Of a stretch of 64,000 nt of DNA, positions 1-8,968 are shown piece by piece; the first letter of the stretch is position 1, and every line of letters begins with the position of its first letter. Position numbers and translations under genes: made by a program. The notes under the pieces are model-generated. The model saw only the letters and a list, made by a program, of their open reading frames with translations, did not search any database and had not been told where the DNA came from. The stretch comes from an uncultured Clostridia bacterium (GTDB lineage Bacteria; Bacillota; Clostridia; Oscillospirales; Ruminococcaceae): contig CALZUA010000005.1 in the NCBI GenBank assembly GCA_945829235.1, forward strand, positions 1 to 64,000, read 5' to 3'.

Positions 1-2
1 TG

Positions 3-158
3 CGGAAAACGAAATATGCGATTGATTCAAAAATGAAAATTTGCTACAACCCGAATAATCCCGAATTTATGCGGTTTGTCGGGCACCCATTTCCGTTGCC
101 GTTGGGATTGATACTTCTTTCCATCGGCGCTGTTCTGATTTTCTGCTATTTTCTTTAA
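3..158 (+). CDS. C-terminus of a DUF3592-like membrane protein (partial)
   Basis: An open frame enters from the left edge and stops at TAA 156-158. The last 51 residues read as a short polar stretch with an NPNNPE motif followed by one hydrophobic segment of about 20 residues ending the protein. The YNPNNPE-then-TM arrangement is typical of the end of DUF3592 membrane proteins, but with so little sequence this is only a family-level guess. The start lies outside the window. Confidence 0.5.
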   Translation, partial: RKTKYAIDSKMKICYNPNNPEFMRFVGHPFPLPLGLILLSIGAVLIFCYFL

Positions 159-247
159 GACCGCAGAGTAAACTGTGTCGGAAAATCTTCGCTATATTAT
201 TCGGAAACGCAAGCATTAACCGAAAGAAACTGTTAGGAGGCATAATT

Positions 248-2671
248 ATGTCAAACGAGATAAGATTTTGTGAAAACTGCGGCAAGCAGATTATAATGGG
301 CTCAAGGTTCTGCGGGCATTGCGGATATGACCTTGGCGTTGCACAACAGCCGCAGGTGCAGCAAGTTCAGCAGTATCCGCAAGTGCAGCAAGTTCCGCAA
401 GCACAGAGATCAAGGCGGCGGCGCAGTAAAAAGCCGTTGGTCATTACAATTACATCTGTTGTTCTGGTGGCAAGTCTTGCGATAACAGGATTTTGGTATC
501 CCGGCTTCATCAGAAATATGTTTACGGGCGGCAAATCTGACGACAAACCCGTAACAATGATAGAAGCAAAGGCGGCGTCTGCGAAAATTCCTGCTGATAC
601 AAACGGAAAAGGAACGACAGTCGGCAGCGTTGCGGAAAACGGATTTTCGATTCATGTTGAAGACGGCGCATTTTCACAGGACGGTACACTGACAGTAACT
701 CCTTTCGATGAGAAAAAGTTCGCCAAAATTGAGAACAAATCCGCTTATGAATTTCTTTCTACTCCTGTAGAAATAGACTGCGACTCTTATTCGGGCGGAT
801 TTTTTGCGGAAGATGTGGTTTACACCGTTCCTATGCCAAAAGATGCGGATGATTTGGGCAGGTATGTGTTCGGATATTTTGAAGAAGAAACGGGCGAGGT
901 GCGCTATCTGGAGCCTGACAGCTATGACCTCGAAAACGGCACGATGTCTGTTGTGCTTCCGCATTTCTCAAGTTGGTTCGGCGCGAAGCTTACAAAGGAA
1001 CAGGAAAAGGAGCTGTTTCTGGAAAAGTACAGTATGCAGCTTGCAATCGAGGAGTCGGAGCAAAAACGCGCGGCTGCCGAGCTGGAGCCTTATGTTAAGG
1101 CGAAAGTTAAGGCGCTTGGGCTGACGGAAAAAGCTACCGCTGACCTTGTTCAGTCAACACTAAATTATATGAGCGGCTGTTTTAAGGACGCAGAAGGCAA
1201 TAAAATTGATTGGAAAGAAACGGCAGGCAAGGCCATCACCTCTGTTGCAAGAGGAGTGTACGAAAAAGATCCCGAAACCATTCAAAGCGGTCTGGAGGAC
1301 ACGCTCAACGGCGCGCTGATGCACGCGTGGGAAGAGAACAAATTCAACGACAAAATCGATAAGGTGCTGGGTTCGGAATTTGCGGGAGGAGCAGTAGGTA
1401 CGCTTCTTTCCAGCTCAAACGGAGTTGCCCGAATGGCAGGAAGACTGATGGAGGGCGACGTTAAGGGTGCGATGGAGGAACTTGGCGGCGTAATGCAGAA
1501 TGTTCATCCGTCGGTGGAATTTTGCACCAAGGGTGCGACATTGCTGGTTTCTCTTGGAAATACCGCCATGGTCAACTGGAAATCAAATATGATAGACGAG
1601 ATGTATAATATCTACAAACACGGTGCGACCGGTTTATTCGGAATTGAGGTACAACCCCAGAATAAAGAATCGTTCCTTAAGTACTTTAACAACGAATATG
1701 GCGGAATATCCGCTTACAGGTGCGTTTCCCGTTTTTACAATCTTGACAAAATCGCGGAGATATGCGAGAGATACGGCTGGGAAGAAAAGACTTACAACGA
1801 ATTGTCCGAAGAAAAGAAAGCAATATTTAATAAGCGCGCTCAAGACTCGCTTATGGAATACTTTGAACTTCGCTTGAAGCAGGAGAAGCGCGCGGAAGAA
1901 ATAAAAGAGCTCGAGAGCAGGAATATTGACTCAATGCTCAATCCGTACTATGGCGCACTTAATTCCAGATATTACAGGGAATTTTTCGGGGAGGAGTCCG
2001 AAAGCGATTACAGCATGACCAATAGGCTTGAGCGTCTTGTCAATGTAAAAAGATTCATCTCGCAGTACATCGACATGAATAGGCTTGAATGGCTTTCTAA
2101 AGACCCCGAATGCACTAATATGGGTGATCTTCTGAATAAATGGATAATGCTTGCTTCCAAAAACAAGAAGAGCGTTGCTATCGATGAATTCATCAAATAC
2201 CTTAAAGAAATAGATTTGCTGAGAAAGGAATTTGATACCGATAATTCGAGCAATACATCATCATCTACCTCTACATCATCATCTTCTTCGGTTGAATCAA
2301 GCGATATATCGGAACCCGACGTTGAGCCGATGTTTGAAGGCGGTATTGACGCATTTATGGGAGAATGGTATGACGCGGACGGAAAGCGGACTATCTTATA
2401 CAGAGAAGGCGACAATGTCATCGTGAAACAACCCGATTTGCCGTGGTACGGCGGTGATGTCTGCTGCACGGAGTATACGGCTGAACTGGACGAGAGCACA
2501 GCAACGCTCACTCTTAAAGGCATCACAACGTGGGTTAGCAGCTCGCTGGATTCCGACGAACGGCAGCTTGAGATGGACGCGTCAAGCTCCAGCAAGTCTT
2601 TCACCGCAACGGAGTTCTACGATGGAGGGATTATGGCTGTCATATCTTCGGGAAAGACTTTGACAAGATAG
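248..2671 (+). CDS. Zinc-ribbon, single-pass membrane protein with large outer domain
   Basis: 807 residues with GGAGG 8 nt before the ATG. An N-terminal zinc ribbon (Cys8, Cys11, Cys22, Cys25) is followed by a Q/V/P-rich spacer (about 35-55), a basic cluster RSRRRRSKK and one membrane helix (about 65-85). The order predicts a cytoplasmic zinc ribbon and a large outside domain. The outer part is mostly helical and charged, has a Ser/Thr-rich linker near residues 665-690, and ends in a small compact C-terminal domain of about 110 residues. This architecture (zinc_ribbon_2, TM, unknown extracellular part) is common in Clostridia and its function is not known. It is monocistronic as far as can be seen. 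Confidence 0.75.
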   Translation: MSNEIRFCENCGKQIIMGSRFCGHCGYDLGVAQQPQVQQVQQYPQVQQVPQAQRSRRRRSKKPLVITITSVVLVASLAITGFWYPGFIRNMFTGGKSDDKPVTMIEAKAASAKIPADTNGKGTTVGSVAENGFSIHVEDGAFSQDGTLTVTPFDEKKFAKIENKSAYEFLSTPVEIDCDSYSGGFFAEDVVYTVPMPKDADDLGRYVFGYFEEETGEVRYLEPDSYDLENGTMSVVLPHFSSWFGAKLTKEQEKELFLEKYSMQLAIEESEQKRAAAELEPYVKAKVKALGLTEKATADLVQSTLNYMSGCFKDAEGNKIDWKETAGKAITSVARGVYEKDPETIQSGLEDTLNGALMHAWEENKFNDKIDKVLGSEFAGGAVGTLLSSSNGVARMAGRLMEGDVKGAMEELGGVMQNVHPSVEFCTKGATLLVSLGNTAMVNWKSNMIDEMYNIYKHGATGLFGIEVQPQNKESFLKYFNNEYGGISAYRCVSRFYNLDKIAEICERYGWEEKTYNELSEEKKAIFNKRAQDSLMEYFELRLKQEKRAEEIKELESRNIDSMLNPYYGALNSRYYREFFGEESESDYSMTNRLERLVNVKRFISQYIDMNRLEWLSKDPECTNMGDLLNKWIMLASKNKKSVAIDEFIKYLKEIDLLRKEFDTDNSSNTSSSTSTSSSSSVESSDISEPDVEPMFEGGIDAFMGEWYDADGKRTILYREGDNVIVKQPDLPWYGGDVCCTEYTAELDESTATLTLKGITTWVSSSLDSDERQLEMDASSSSKSFTATEFYDGGIMAVISSGKTLTR

Positions 2672-2786
2672 GACAGGTGCGTGAAAAATGCCGCCCTGCT
2701 CCTTGTATTAACGAGCGTGCCTTTGCAAACCGCATAATTGACGGTGAGCAGAGTATGTAAATAAAATTTTTTTTTGGAGGAAAACT

Positions 2787-3372
2787 ATGAAATAGATTAT
2801 TACACTCACACTTGCAGCGATTATGGCGCTTTCAATTACCGGTTGCGAGAAGGACGAAAAAGCCGAGCGAAAGCAGCGGCAAATCGTCAAGCTCGGTTCA
2901 GACAGAGCAAAGCGCTCCCGAAGTCGCCGAAAACTTTGATACCACAACCGTTGAGGGCTATCTGAATACATTCGGATTTACAACAGAAGATGTGGAATGC
3001 TATGCCTTTACCCGTGTTGACGCCTTAAGCCATGACGCATCGGGGAATGTCACTTCAGTCGGTGTTTTCACATACGATTATTTGGGGACTGATATTTATA
3101 CTTGGCTTGAAAAATTTCTTAAAGATTTGGAAGCCGTATCCGATGACGGTGTTGTGAAAAATTCCGGCAAGCTGAAGTCCGGCAACGAACAGTGGACGGA
3201 AGAGTTTGTGACCAATAAGGAAAACGGGTGGGATGAAGATAAAAATAGAATGATTCTTGACGGCGTATATTTGTATAAAGGCAAGAAAGTCGGAATTTAT
3301 CTGGAGTGTTATACCTTTGTCGCAAGCAGCTCCAATCAGGGAGATTCAAAGCCTTCTATCGTAAAGGTCTGA
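2787..3372 (+). pseudogene. Broken lipoprotein gene
   Basis: A GGAGG at 2777-2781 precedes ATG 2787, but codon 3 is TAG. Read through, the frame gives a clear lipoprotein signal peptide ending in the lipobox SITGC (Cys codon 2844-2846). The frame must then shift by one near 2853-2862 to enter a 150-codon open frame with a Ser-rich linker and a secreted domain ending at TGA 3370-3372. The stop could be one base change from a Lys codon (AAG to TAG). A nonsense mutation plus a frameshift makes it dead unless both are assembly errors. The 3' end touches the left end of the IS256-derived element. Function of the domain is not recognised. Confidence 0.7.
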
Positions 3373-4300
3373 AAAAAGAACTGTGTAAACACGAATAATC
3401 CCGAAAAACGTAACAATACTAAAAATGCAGTCAAACAGGGCAACGCTGGGGAGCGACCCGACGTAGCTGCAAGATATACGGTGAAGAGCAGCGGAGAAAT
3501 TCGCTGCTTTTCATACTTCACCGGTATCTTCCAGCGGATAAACCCCGGGGTTCGGGGCAGAGCCCCGAATAGCCCCTATGCTGCGAATCTGTCCTCAAAA
3601 TAAATCATGAATTGAGCGTAAGCCAGCCCCCAATCACGCACCGGCATAGTCCATTTCTTGGAGATTTCGGCAACGCTCATATAAACGACCTTGCGAATAG
3701 AGTCATCGGTCGGAAAAATCGACTTGGATTTGGTGAATTTCCGTACCTTCAAGCGGACGGTTCTGCCACTCGTTGACTTCGGGAAGAATTTTGTCGGTTA
3801 TCCTCGAAACCAATCCTTGCGAAATCTCGGTTCCGTAGATTTGCTTTAACGTATCTTCGATGTCACGCTGGGACATTCCCTTGGCATACATCTGCATTAT
3901 TTTCTGTTCAATTTCATCGGTTCTTGTCTGTCGTTTTTCGATGACTTTTGGCTCAAATTCGCCGTTCCTGTCGCGAGGAACTGCGATTTCGCATTCCCCG
4001 TAATCGCTGATTATGGTCTTTTTGCCGTAACCGTTGCGACTGTTTCCGGAGTTGTTCCCGGCAACGGAATTCTTCTCATAGCCGAGATGTTCGTCCATTT
4101 CTGCCTCGAGCATCTGCTCAATAGTACCGGCAAAAAGCCGTTTCAACTTTGCCTGAATATCTCCTGTCGTCCGGCAGTCCGCCATCAGTAGCTTTACCAG
4201 TTCCATCTCTTTTTCGTCCAGTCCGTGTGTTCTTTTCACGTGCAATACCTCACTTTCTCTGTGGGTATTATTGGCACTTACACGGTTGGTTATTCAGACT
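3367..4300. mobile_element. Internally deleted IS256-family element, copy 1
   Basis: The ends form an imperfect inverted repeat: the left end GTCTGAA...AACTGTGTAA and the reverse complement of the right end GTCTGAA...AACCGTGTAA share TGAA, GTGTAA and AATAAT blocks. Inside lies a minus-strand transposase lacking its catalytic core. About 150 bp at the left carry a GC-rich hairpin (ccccggggttcggggc, near 3543-3568). A second copy with the same internal deletion lies at 38994-39983 in the same orientation. No 8-bp target duplication is obvious. The exact ends are my estimate from the inverted repeat. Confidence 0.75.
3576..4239 (-). pseudogene. IS256-family (Mutator) transposase, core deleted
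   Basis: The N-terminal 160 or so residues match the IS256/Mutator pattern (LFAGTIEQMLEAEMDEHLGY, then a helix-turn-helix-like region KGMSQRDIEDTLKQIYG and WQNRPLE). Directly after NRPLEG the sequence jumps, out of frame, to the family's C-terminal end (FPTDDS, KKWT, FEDRFAA, stop at 3576-3578). About half the protein, including the DDE catalytic residues, is gone. The start is probably GTG 4237-4239 (the sister copy has ATG there). It cannot act as a transposase alone, and could only be moved by a full-length relative elsewhere. Confidence 0.85.
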
Positions 4301-4312
4301 CTAACAAATAAT

Positions 4313-4351
4313 GCAAAAGAGCTTCACAGATAATGTGACGCTCTTTTTTGC
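4313..4351 (-). terminator. Terminator after the radical SAM gene
   Basis: GCAAAAGAGC pairs with GCTCTTTTTTGC around an inner TCACA/TGTGA stem, 3 nt beyond the stop codon of the minus-strand radical SAM gene. T-runs on both strands suggest it could work both ways. Confidence 0.8.
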
Positions 4352-4353
4352 AA

Positions 4354-5772
4354 TCAATTCTTCTGTTCAATTTTAGCAATTCCGTTAAGACGCTCACGCA
4401 GCTTTTGGTCATAGTTTTCACCGAAATAAATGCACGCCGCTCTGTCGCTACCCATAAGGTCGTTTCCGGCGGTATCGAGCGCGCTTGCACGACAGCTCCC
4501 GCCGCAGCGTGTGCGGTATTGACAGGAACCGCACTTTTTGTTGATATCCCAGAACTGCTCCAGCCTTGTGTCAATCAGTTTCATATAGCTGCTGTCGGTA
4601 AGTCCCTTTTTCAGCCCAATTTCCGTGATAAGCGGGAAATCCTTCATTATCTCATCAAACGAGGACAGCGAAAGGCACGGCAGCATACGTCCCTCGGGAG
4701 ATATGTAGAGAGTATTCCGTGCGTGACCGCAAAGCGTCATTCTCGAGCAGTCCATATCAGCGGGATATTTTTCAAGCGGAATTCGATATTCCCGCTTGCC
4801 CTTGCAGCCCCAGAAAAACCCGCCCAGCATCAGCGAAAGCGGCATTCCGTCCTCGAAAAAATGCGGAACATAGTCAAGATAAATCTCGAACAGCTCCTCC
4901 ATTTCAATGCTTGCATTTTCGCCGGTTGTGCGAAGCCAAAGCTCGGTTTCGGAAACGGGATTTACCTTGCAGCTTGAAACGCCGTGCGCTCCGAGCGTGT
5001 TTATACTTTGCCGAAGAAGGTGCTTGTTCTTTTGATGAAGGCAAAGCTCGCTGCCTGTCGGAAAGCCTCTCTCGGCGCACAAATCAAACGCTTTCAGCAC
5101 AATCTCGCCCGCTTTATCGATACCGCGAAGCCAGTCGTGCATTCCCTCGTCACCGTCGTAGCTCATATTGAACTCGGGCTTTTGCCCATAGCTTTCCAGC
5201 ATATTCAGCAGCTTTTCGTTAACCAAAAAACCGTTCGAGTAAATCTGCGTTATCTTGATTTTCCGCTTTGAAAGCTCGCGGACAATATCCTCAAAATCGC
5301 TTCTGACAAGCGGCTCGCCGCCTGTAAGCGAAACCCGCGTTATACCGCACTTGTCAATCTGCCGTATAATATCCATCGCGGTTTCGTGAGAAAGCTCGCC
5401 TAGTTTTGCCTCGGGCGCGGACATATAGCAGTGCCGACAGCGATAGTTGCACTTGCCCGTTACAGACCAGTGCGCGCTGCTTACAAAGCGGTTTTCGTAC
5501 AGCTTGTATTTTTGGTCGTCCGTTAACTCCGCGCCGTATTCACACTCTCTTGCAATGCCGTTTTTCACAAGCTCCGTCACGATTTTCCGCACATTTTCGG
5601 GAAAAATCGGCAGCGTGCAGTCGGTTTTTCCGTCGCAGAGCGAAAGCGCCCAGAACGTGTCCTTGTTCACGAACTGTATCGAGTTATCAGGTCGGCGAAG
5701 CAGCGCGTAGGGCAGCTTGTCATAACCGCGCAGACAGCAAGGTTCGTTCAGTATGTAGAATTTTCCGTTCAT
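4354..5772 (-). CDS. Radical SAM/SPASM protein, putative RiPP maturase
   Basis: 472 residues. An N-terminal region of about 100 residues resembling the peptide-binding (RRE-like) part of RiPP maturases is followed by the radical SAM cluster motif CNYRCRHC (Cys108, 112, 115), TGGEPL in the SAM-binding region, and a Cys-rich SPASM domain at about 345-445 (CGxCxYRxxCGGxC) expected to hold auxiliary Fe-S clusters. Such enzymes install thioether or C-C crosslinks on precursor peptides. A decayed double-glycine precursor lies just upstream on the same strand (5807-6105), which supports the RiPP role. The frame is intact, so it may still act on a peptide encoded elsewhere. The N-terminal domain assignment is inference. 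Confidence 0.85.
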   Translation of the reverse strand: MNGKFYILNEPCCLRGYDKLPYALLRRPDNSIQFVNKDTFWALSLCDGKTDCTLPIFPENVRKIVTELVKNGIARECEYGAELTDDQKYKLYENRFVSSAHWSVTGKCNYRCRHCYMSAPEAKLGELSHETAMDIIRQIDKCGITRVSLTGGEPLVRSDFEDIVRELSKRKIKITQIYSNGFLVNEKLLNMLESYGQKPEFNMSYDGDEGMHDWLRGIDKAGEIVLKAFDLCAERGFPTGSELCLHQKNKHLLRQSINTLGAHGVSSCKVNPVSETELWLRTTGENASIEMEELFEIYLDYVPHFFEDGMPLSLMLGGFFWGCKGKREYRIPLEKYPADMDCSRMTLCGHARNTLYISPEGRMLPCLSLSSFDEIMKDFPLITEIGLKKGLTDSSYMKLIDTRLEQFWDINKKCGSCQYRTRCGGSCRASALDTAGNDLMGSDRAACIYFGENYDQKLRERLNGIAKIEQKN

Positions 5773-5806
5773 TGTTACTCCGATAATTTGTTTGCGTTTG
5801 TTGGAT

Positions 5807-6105
5807 TTATCTTACAATGCCCGTTCCTCTGGACATGCAAAAGCACCGTTTTTTGCCGCCGGCAACCGCTTCAAGCTCATCATCGCTGAGTTCACCAGCG
5901 GGAGCTTTTAAATCCTCCGCAGTAAGCTCCACGCCTTATTCTTTCATCAGCTCGGTCATTTTCGCCTGCATTTCGGCTTGGTGTTTTTCAACAATCTCTT
6001 TCAGCTTTTCGTTAAGCTCGGGGTGCTCCTGAAATACCTTTTTAACTGTTCCTGTTTCTGCATAGCGCAGTCTGTGTATAAGAATTGTAAAAAGTCAAAA
6101 CAGGC
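5807..6105 (-). pseudogene. Broken RiPP precursor with double-glycine leader
   Basis: Reading leftward, the frame gives a helical acidic leader (VKKVFQEHPELNEKLKEIVE, then TELMKE), a TAA stop (complement of 5934-5936), then GVELTAEDLKAPAGELSDDE and LEAVAGG, followed by a short Cys-containing core KKRCFCMSRGTGIVR and stop 5807-5809. ELSDDELEAVAGG is the classic Nif11/NHLP-type leader end, with cleavage expected after GG. The leader's first residues (FLQFLYTDCAMQ) lie in another frame, so there is a frameshift near 6050-6060 as well as the nonsense codon. It ends about 35 nt upstream of the maturase start. Not translatable as one peptide as sequenced. Confidence 0.7.
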
Positions 6106-6280
6106 AGTCTTCCCAATCGCGAGAAACGAGAAACTATGCGGGCGGTTGTCGGCGCGGACGATGCAAATCGCGCACAAAAGCAAAAGCTGAATCAGCGTGC
6201 CTGCGGCTACACATTATCAACTCAACGAACGCCGACACAGAGCCAATACATTAAATTCGTTAGCTATACGAATATGAAAA

Positions 6281-6314
6281 ACGACCAAAGAAGATATCAT
6301 CTCTCTTTGGTCGT
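6281..6314 (-). terminator. Hairpin terminator
   Basis: ACGACCAAAGA pairs perfectly with TCTTTGGTCGT over 11 bp, and on the minus strand is followed by TTTT. It lies about 145 nt past the stop of the nucleotidyltransferase-like gene and probably ends its transcript. Confidence 0.65.
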
Positions 6315-6457
6315 CTGTTCTGTTAGTAATCTGCTCTATCATTGGGAATTTGTCAAGTTTATTTTCACGTTTTTCATTCTGCGCGTGGAATTTGCCGACA
6401 AGAGTTATTGACAAATTTCGATTTTTCAATCTGTTTTTTTGCCCTACAAACCGGCAT

Positions 6458-7258
6458 TTATCTTTTGATTTCTTCAATTAAATAGGCACTTAATTTATTT
6501 AAATCAGATTCCGGCAGTTCGTACTGTTCATCTTCATACCATATTTTCATCGCAAGCTTTGGCAGATAGCTTAATTCTTCGGGTACGTTTTCTATCATCC
6601 ACAAACCGCCGTCATATTTCGATAGTATCTTTTTTTCTTTCTTAAAAGACAATATTCTACCCAAAATCAAAATATTGCTGGCAAAATATCTGGGATCGTA
6701 AGCATGAAAATCATAATCGTCTATATCTGAACTGATAGCTGTCCAAAAATCATCATCAGAAATGTCACCAAACACATTGGATATTTCCTTACCATACAAA
6801 ACTATTCCGCTTTGATTGATAAGCTTAATATAACTGGTTACATCTGCATCCGGAAATTCATTATCAACCACATAGCATTCAGCATCCTTATCAGCAAGTT
6901 TTTCCTGATATTTTTCCGTCCAGAAATCGCTGTAATGAAAAACACAATTTCCCGGTGTTTTCCATTCCCTTGCGTCATTTAGCAGTATTGTGGACATTTC
7001 CAATGGGCAAGGCTTTTTGTCAATTTCAATTATTTCCTTTGCAATAGACAATTTTGTTGGGATATCCAAAGATTTATTCACAACAACTAAAATATCAATA
7101 TCCCCAGATTTAGGATTGAAAGCATTTAATACGATTGAACCATGAAGATATACTCCAACTAATTCATCATTCATATATTTTTCCCATATATTGACTACCT
7201 TTTCTATCTGATGACTGATTTCTTCAGGTAAATCATTGTAACCAACTAAATTACTCAT
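6458..7258 (-). CDS. Aminoglycoside nucleotidyltransferase-like protein
   Basis: 266 residues. The nucleotidyltransferase motif is clear: HGSIVLNAFNPKSGDIDILV, with Gly40-Ser41 and the metal-binding Asp53 and Asp55. The rest has the acidic, Trp/Tyr-rich helical character and length (about 260) of ANT(3'')/ANT(9) adenylyltransferases (AadA-like, DUF4111 C-terminal part). By family knowledge these transfer AMP from ATP to streptomycin or spectinomycin; substrate cannot be read from sequence. It is expressed from the leftward half of a divergent promoter pair at 7386-7414. The AT-rich codon use differs from the preceding genes, which fits acquisition by transfer. Confidence 0.75.
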   Translation of the reverse strand: MSNLVGYNDLPEEISHQIEKVVNIWEKYMNDELVGVYLHGSIVLNAFNPKSGDIDILVVVNKSLDIPTKLSIAKEIIEIDKKPCPLEMSTILLNDAREWKTPGNCVFHYSDFWTEKYQEKLADKDAECYVVDNEFPDADVTSYIKLINQSGIVLYGKEISNVFGDISDDDFWTAISSDIDDYDFHAYDPRYFASNILILGRILSFKKEKKILSKYDGGLWMIENVPEELSYLPKLAMKIWYEDEQYELPESDLNKLSAYLIEEIKR

Positions 7259-7367
7259 GTTTTCACTCCACCTTTTCTATATTCTAAATGTCAAATTCCG
7301 ATTAACAATGCAACCTTCCTGCACCATAAACCTATTTTTCAGTCTTGAAATTTTAACTGCGTTATAG

Positions 7368-7516
7368 CTAACGAGCGTTTTCATCATTATACCACACTAT
7401 CGCCCTGTTGTCAAGAAATAAAACAACGCAAATATAAGTTTATTTTTCCTTTTTTATTATTACTGCTCTTGACAACAGTGAAGCGAAATGCTATAATATA
7501 AGAAAACGAACGTTAG
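7368..7516. promoter_or_regulatory. Back-to-back promoters with matched operator-like sites
   Basis: Leftward: TTGACA (complement of 7409-7414), 17 nt, TATAAT (complement of 7386-7391). Rightward: TTGACA 7469-7474, 18 nt or 17 to the first in-register TATAAT at 7493-7498. Each is followed by nearly the same 15-mer at the expected transcription start: GAAAACGCTCGTTAG (leftward, 7368-7382) and GAAAACGAACGTTAG (rightward, 7502-7516). The -35 region (TTGACAACAG) is also shared. The paired site may be an operator for one repressor serving both sides. The left promoter serves the nucleotidyltransferase-like gene; what the right one originally served is unclear. Confidence 0.65.
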
Positions 7517-7571
7517 TCGCGCGAGAAGGTTTATGATTTATAAGAAACAGAAAATCTGAGGTAATTTGTAA

Positions 7572-7697
7572 CGCGATTGCAATGGCACCTGTGGTGTTCT
7601 CCTATATGGGGGATTTTATAACGGAAAAGTTCTATTGTACGGAATAAGCTTTGTTCTCTCGGTGATTTCACTTATATGGTATAATTGTGTATTATAA
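7572..7697 (+). pseudogene. Possible tail of a small membrane protein
   Basis: Between the rightward promoter and the next gene an open frame without a start codon encodes 41 residues ending in a hydrophobic segment (YGISFVLSVISLIWYNCVL) and TAA. It looks like the C-terminal helix of a lost membrane protein, perhaps the original partner of the rightward promoter. Too short to assign. Nothing else is visible in 7517-7789. Confidence 0.25.
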
Positions 7698-7789
7698 CCA
7701 TGCCACCGAAACTACACTTGCCAATTTGTGTTACTCTGTTACAGCTGCATAGCTTGACATTTTCCGAAAGACAGGAGGTTAATAAGAAA

Positions 7790-8968
7790 ATGAATTTTTC
7801 CAAGCAGATTATTAACGAATACAGAAGAAAAGCCGACAAGCGAGTTGCTTTTGTTTGCAGAATGATGATAGGCTTTATACTGTCGATTGCGCTGCTGAAT
7901 ATCGTCGGGATTTTCATAATAGAGCCCGTTCCGCTGTATGTGACAGTTGCTGTTTCGATTATTGATTTTTTCCTTCCCACACTGTTTTATAATATACTGA
8001 AAATCCACTCTTTAAAAATAAGATATCTTATTCTGGCAATTCTGGTTATTCAGTCCGGTCTTATGTATGCGGTGCTTTCCTATCACACAATAATTATGCT
8101 GGTATTCCCGCTTGTGATGTCGTGCTTGTACAGCAGCAAAAAGGAAGTTATCTTCACGACAATCCTCAGCATTCCTATGATTATCGGTTCACACCTTGCG
8201 GCGTTTTATCTGAAAACCATTCCCGATGAACCGCTGGTTACACTTAAAGGAACAATTATGTACGGAATTATCCCAAGAATGCTTCAATTCTTGGCTGTAG
8301 CAGTAATATGCTATTTTATCTCCGACAGAATTGAAAAGCTTGTCGATACTCTTGCGAAAAAGAACAACGAGCTGTACGAGGACCAGGAAAACCTTATTCT
8401 CTCGCTCTCGCAGATTATCGAAAACAAATCCGAGAACACGGGACAGCACGTTCGCCGCGTTAGTGAATACACCTCGGTTTTGTGCAAGAGTCTGGGATAT
8501 GACGACGAAGGAAGCTGGAAGATAAGTCTTGCGTCAATGATGCACGACGTGGGAAAAATTATGATACCCGAGTCATTGCTGGAAAAACCCGGAAAGCTGA
8601 CGGACGAAGAATTTGAGATTATGAAAAAGCATACGCAGTACGGAAAGCAAATGCTCGAAACATCGCCGGGCGAGCTGTTCAATATCTCAACCGAAATCGC
8701 ATATCAGCATCACGAGCGTTGGGACGGCACAGGCTACATAGGTTTAAAGGGTGAGGAAATTTCACGCCACGCAAGATGCGTAGCACTTGCAGATGTTTTC
8801 GATGCGCTGGTCAGCCGCAGAGCCTACAAAAAACCGTGGCCGCCCGAGAAAGCCCGCGAGGAAATCGTGTCGCAGAGCGGTAAGCATTTTGACCCGGTTG
8901 TTGTTGAAGCATTTACGAAAAATTTCGACAAGTTTCTTGAAATTATGGAACGCTACCCCGATGAATAG
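7790..8968 (+). CDS. Membrane-bound HD-GYP domain protein
   Basis: 392 residues from ATG 7790, chosen because AGGAGG lies at 7773-7778. About six membrane segments fill residues 20-195, then a coiled linker and a C-terminal HD-GYP domain: HVRRVSEY, MMHDVGK (near residue 250) and HHERWDGTGYIGL (near 306). HD-GYP proteins hydrolyse cyclic di-GMP through the HD metal centre. Here the signature GYP tripeptide is GYI, while the metal-binding His/Asp residues are kept, so activity is plausible but not certain. The membrane part has no recognised ligand-binding domain. A second HD-GYP gene lies 1.5 kb downstream. Confidence 0.85.
   Translation: MNFSKQIINEYRRKADKRVAFVCRMMIGFILSIALLNIVGIFIIEPVPLYVTVAVSIIDFFLPTLFYNILKIHSLKIRYLILAILVIQSGLMYAVLSYHTIIMLVFPLVMSCLYSSKKEVIFTTILSIPMIIGSHLAAFYLKTIPDEPLVTLKGTIMYGIIPRMLQFLAVAVICYFISDRIEKLVDTLAKKNNELYEDQENLILSLSQIIENKSENTGQHVRRVSEYTSVLCKSLGYDDEGSWKISLASMMHDVGKIMIPESLLEKPGKLTDEEFEIMKKHTQYGKQMLETSPGELFNISTEIAYQHHERWDGTGYIGLKGEEISRHARCVALADVFDALVSRRAYKKPWPPEKAREEIVSQSGKHFDPVVVEAFTKNFDKFLEIMERYPDE

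Noticed and set aside
51-65. CGAATAATCCCGAA matching the left end of the IS256-derived element
   Set aside because: It encodes the PNNPE residues of the partial membrane protein; the match does not extend.
2008-2604. Long minus-strand frame opposite the zinc-ribbon gene
   Set aside because: Low-complexity Ser-rich shadow of a well-supported plus-strand gene.
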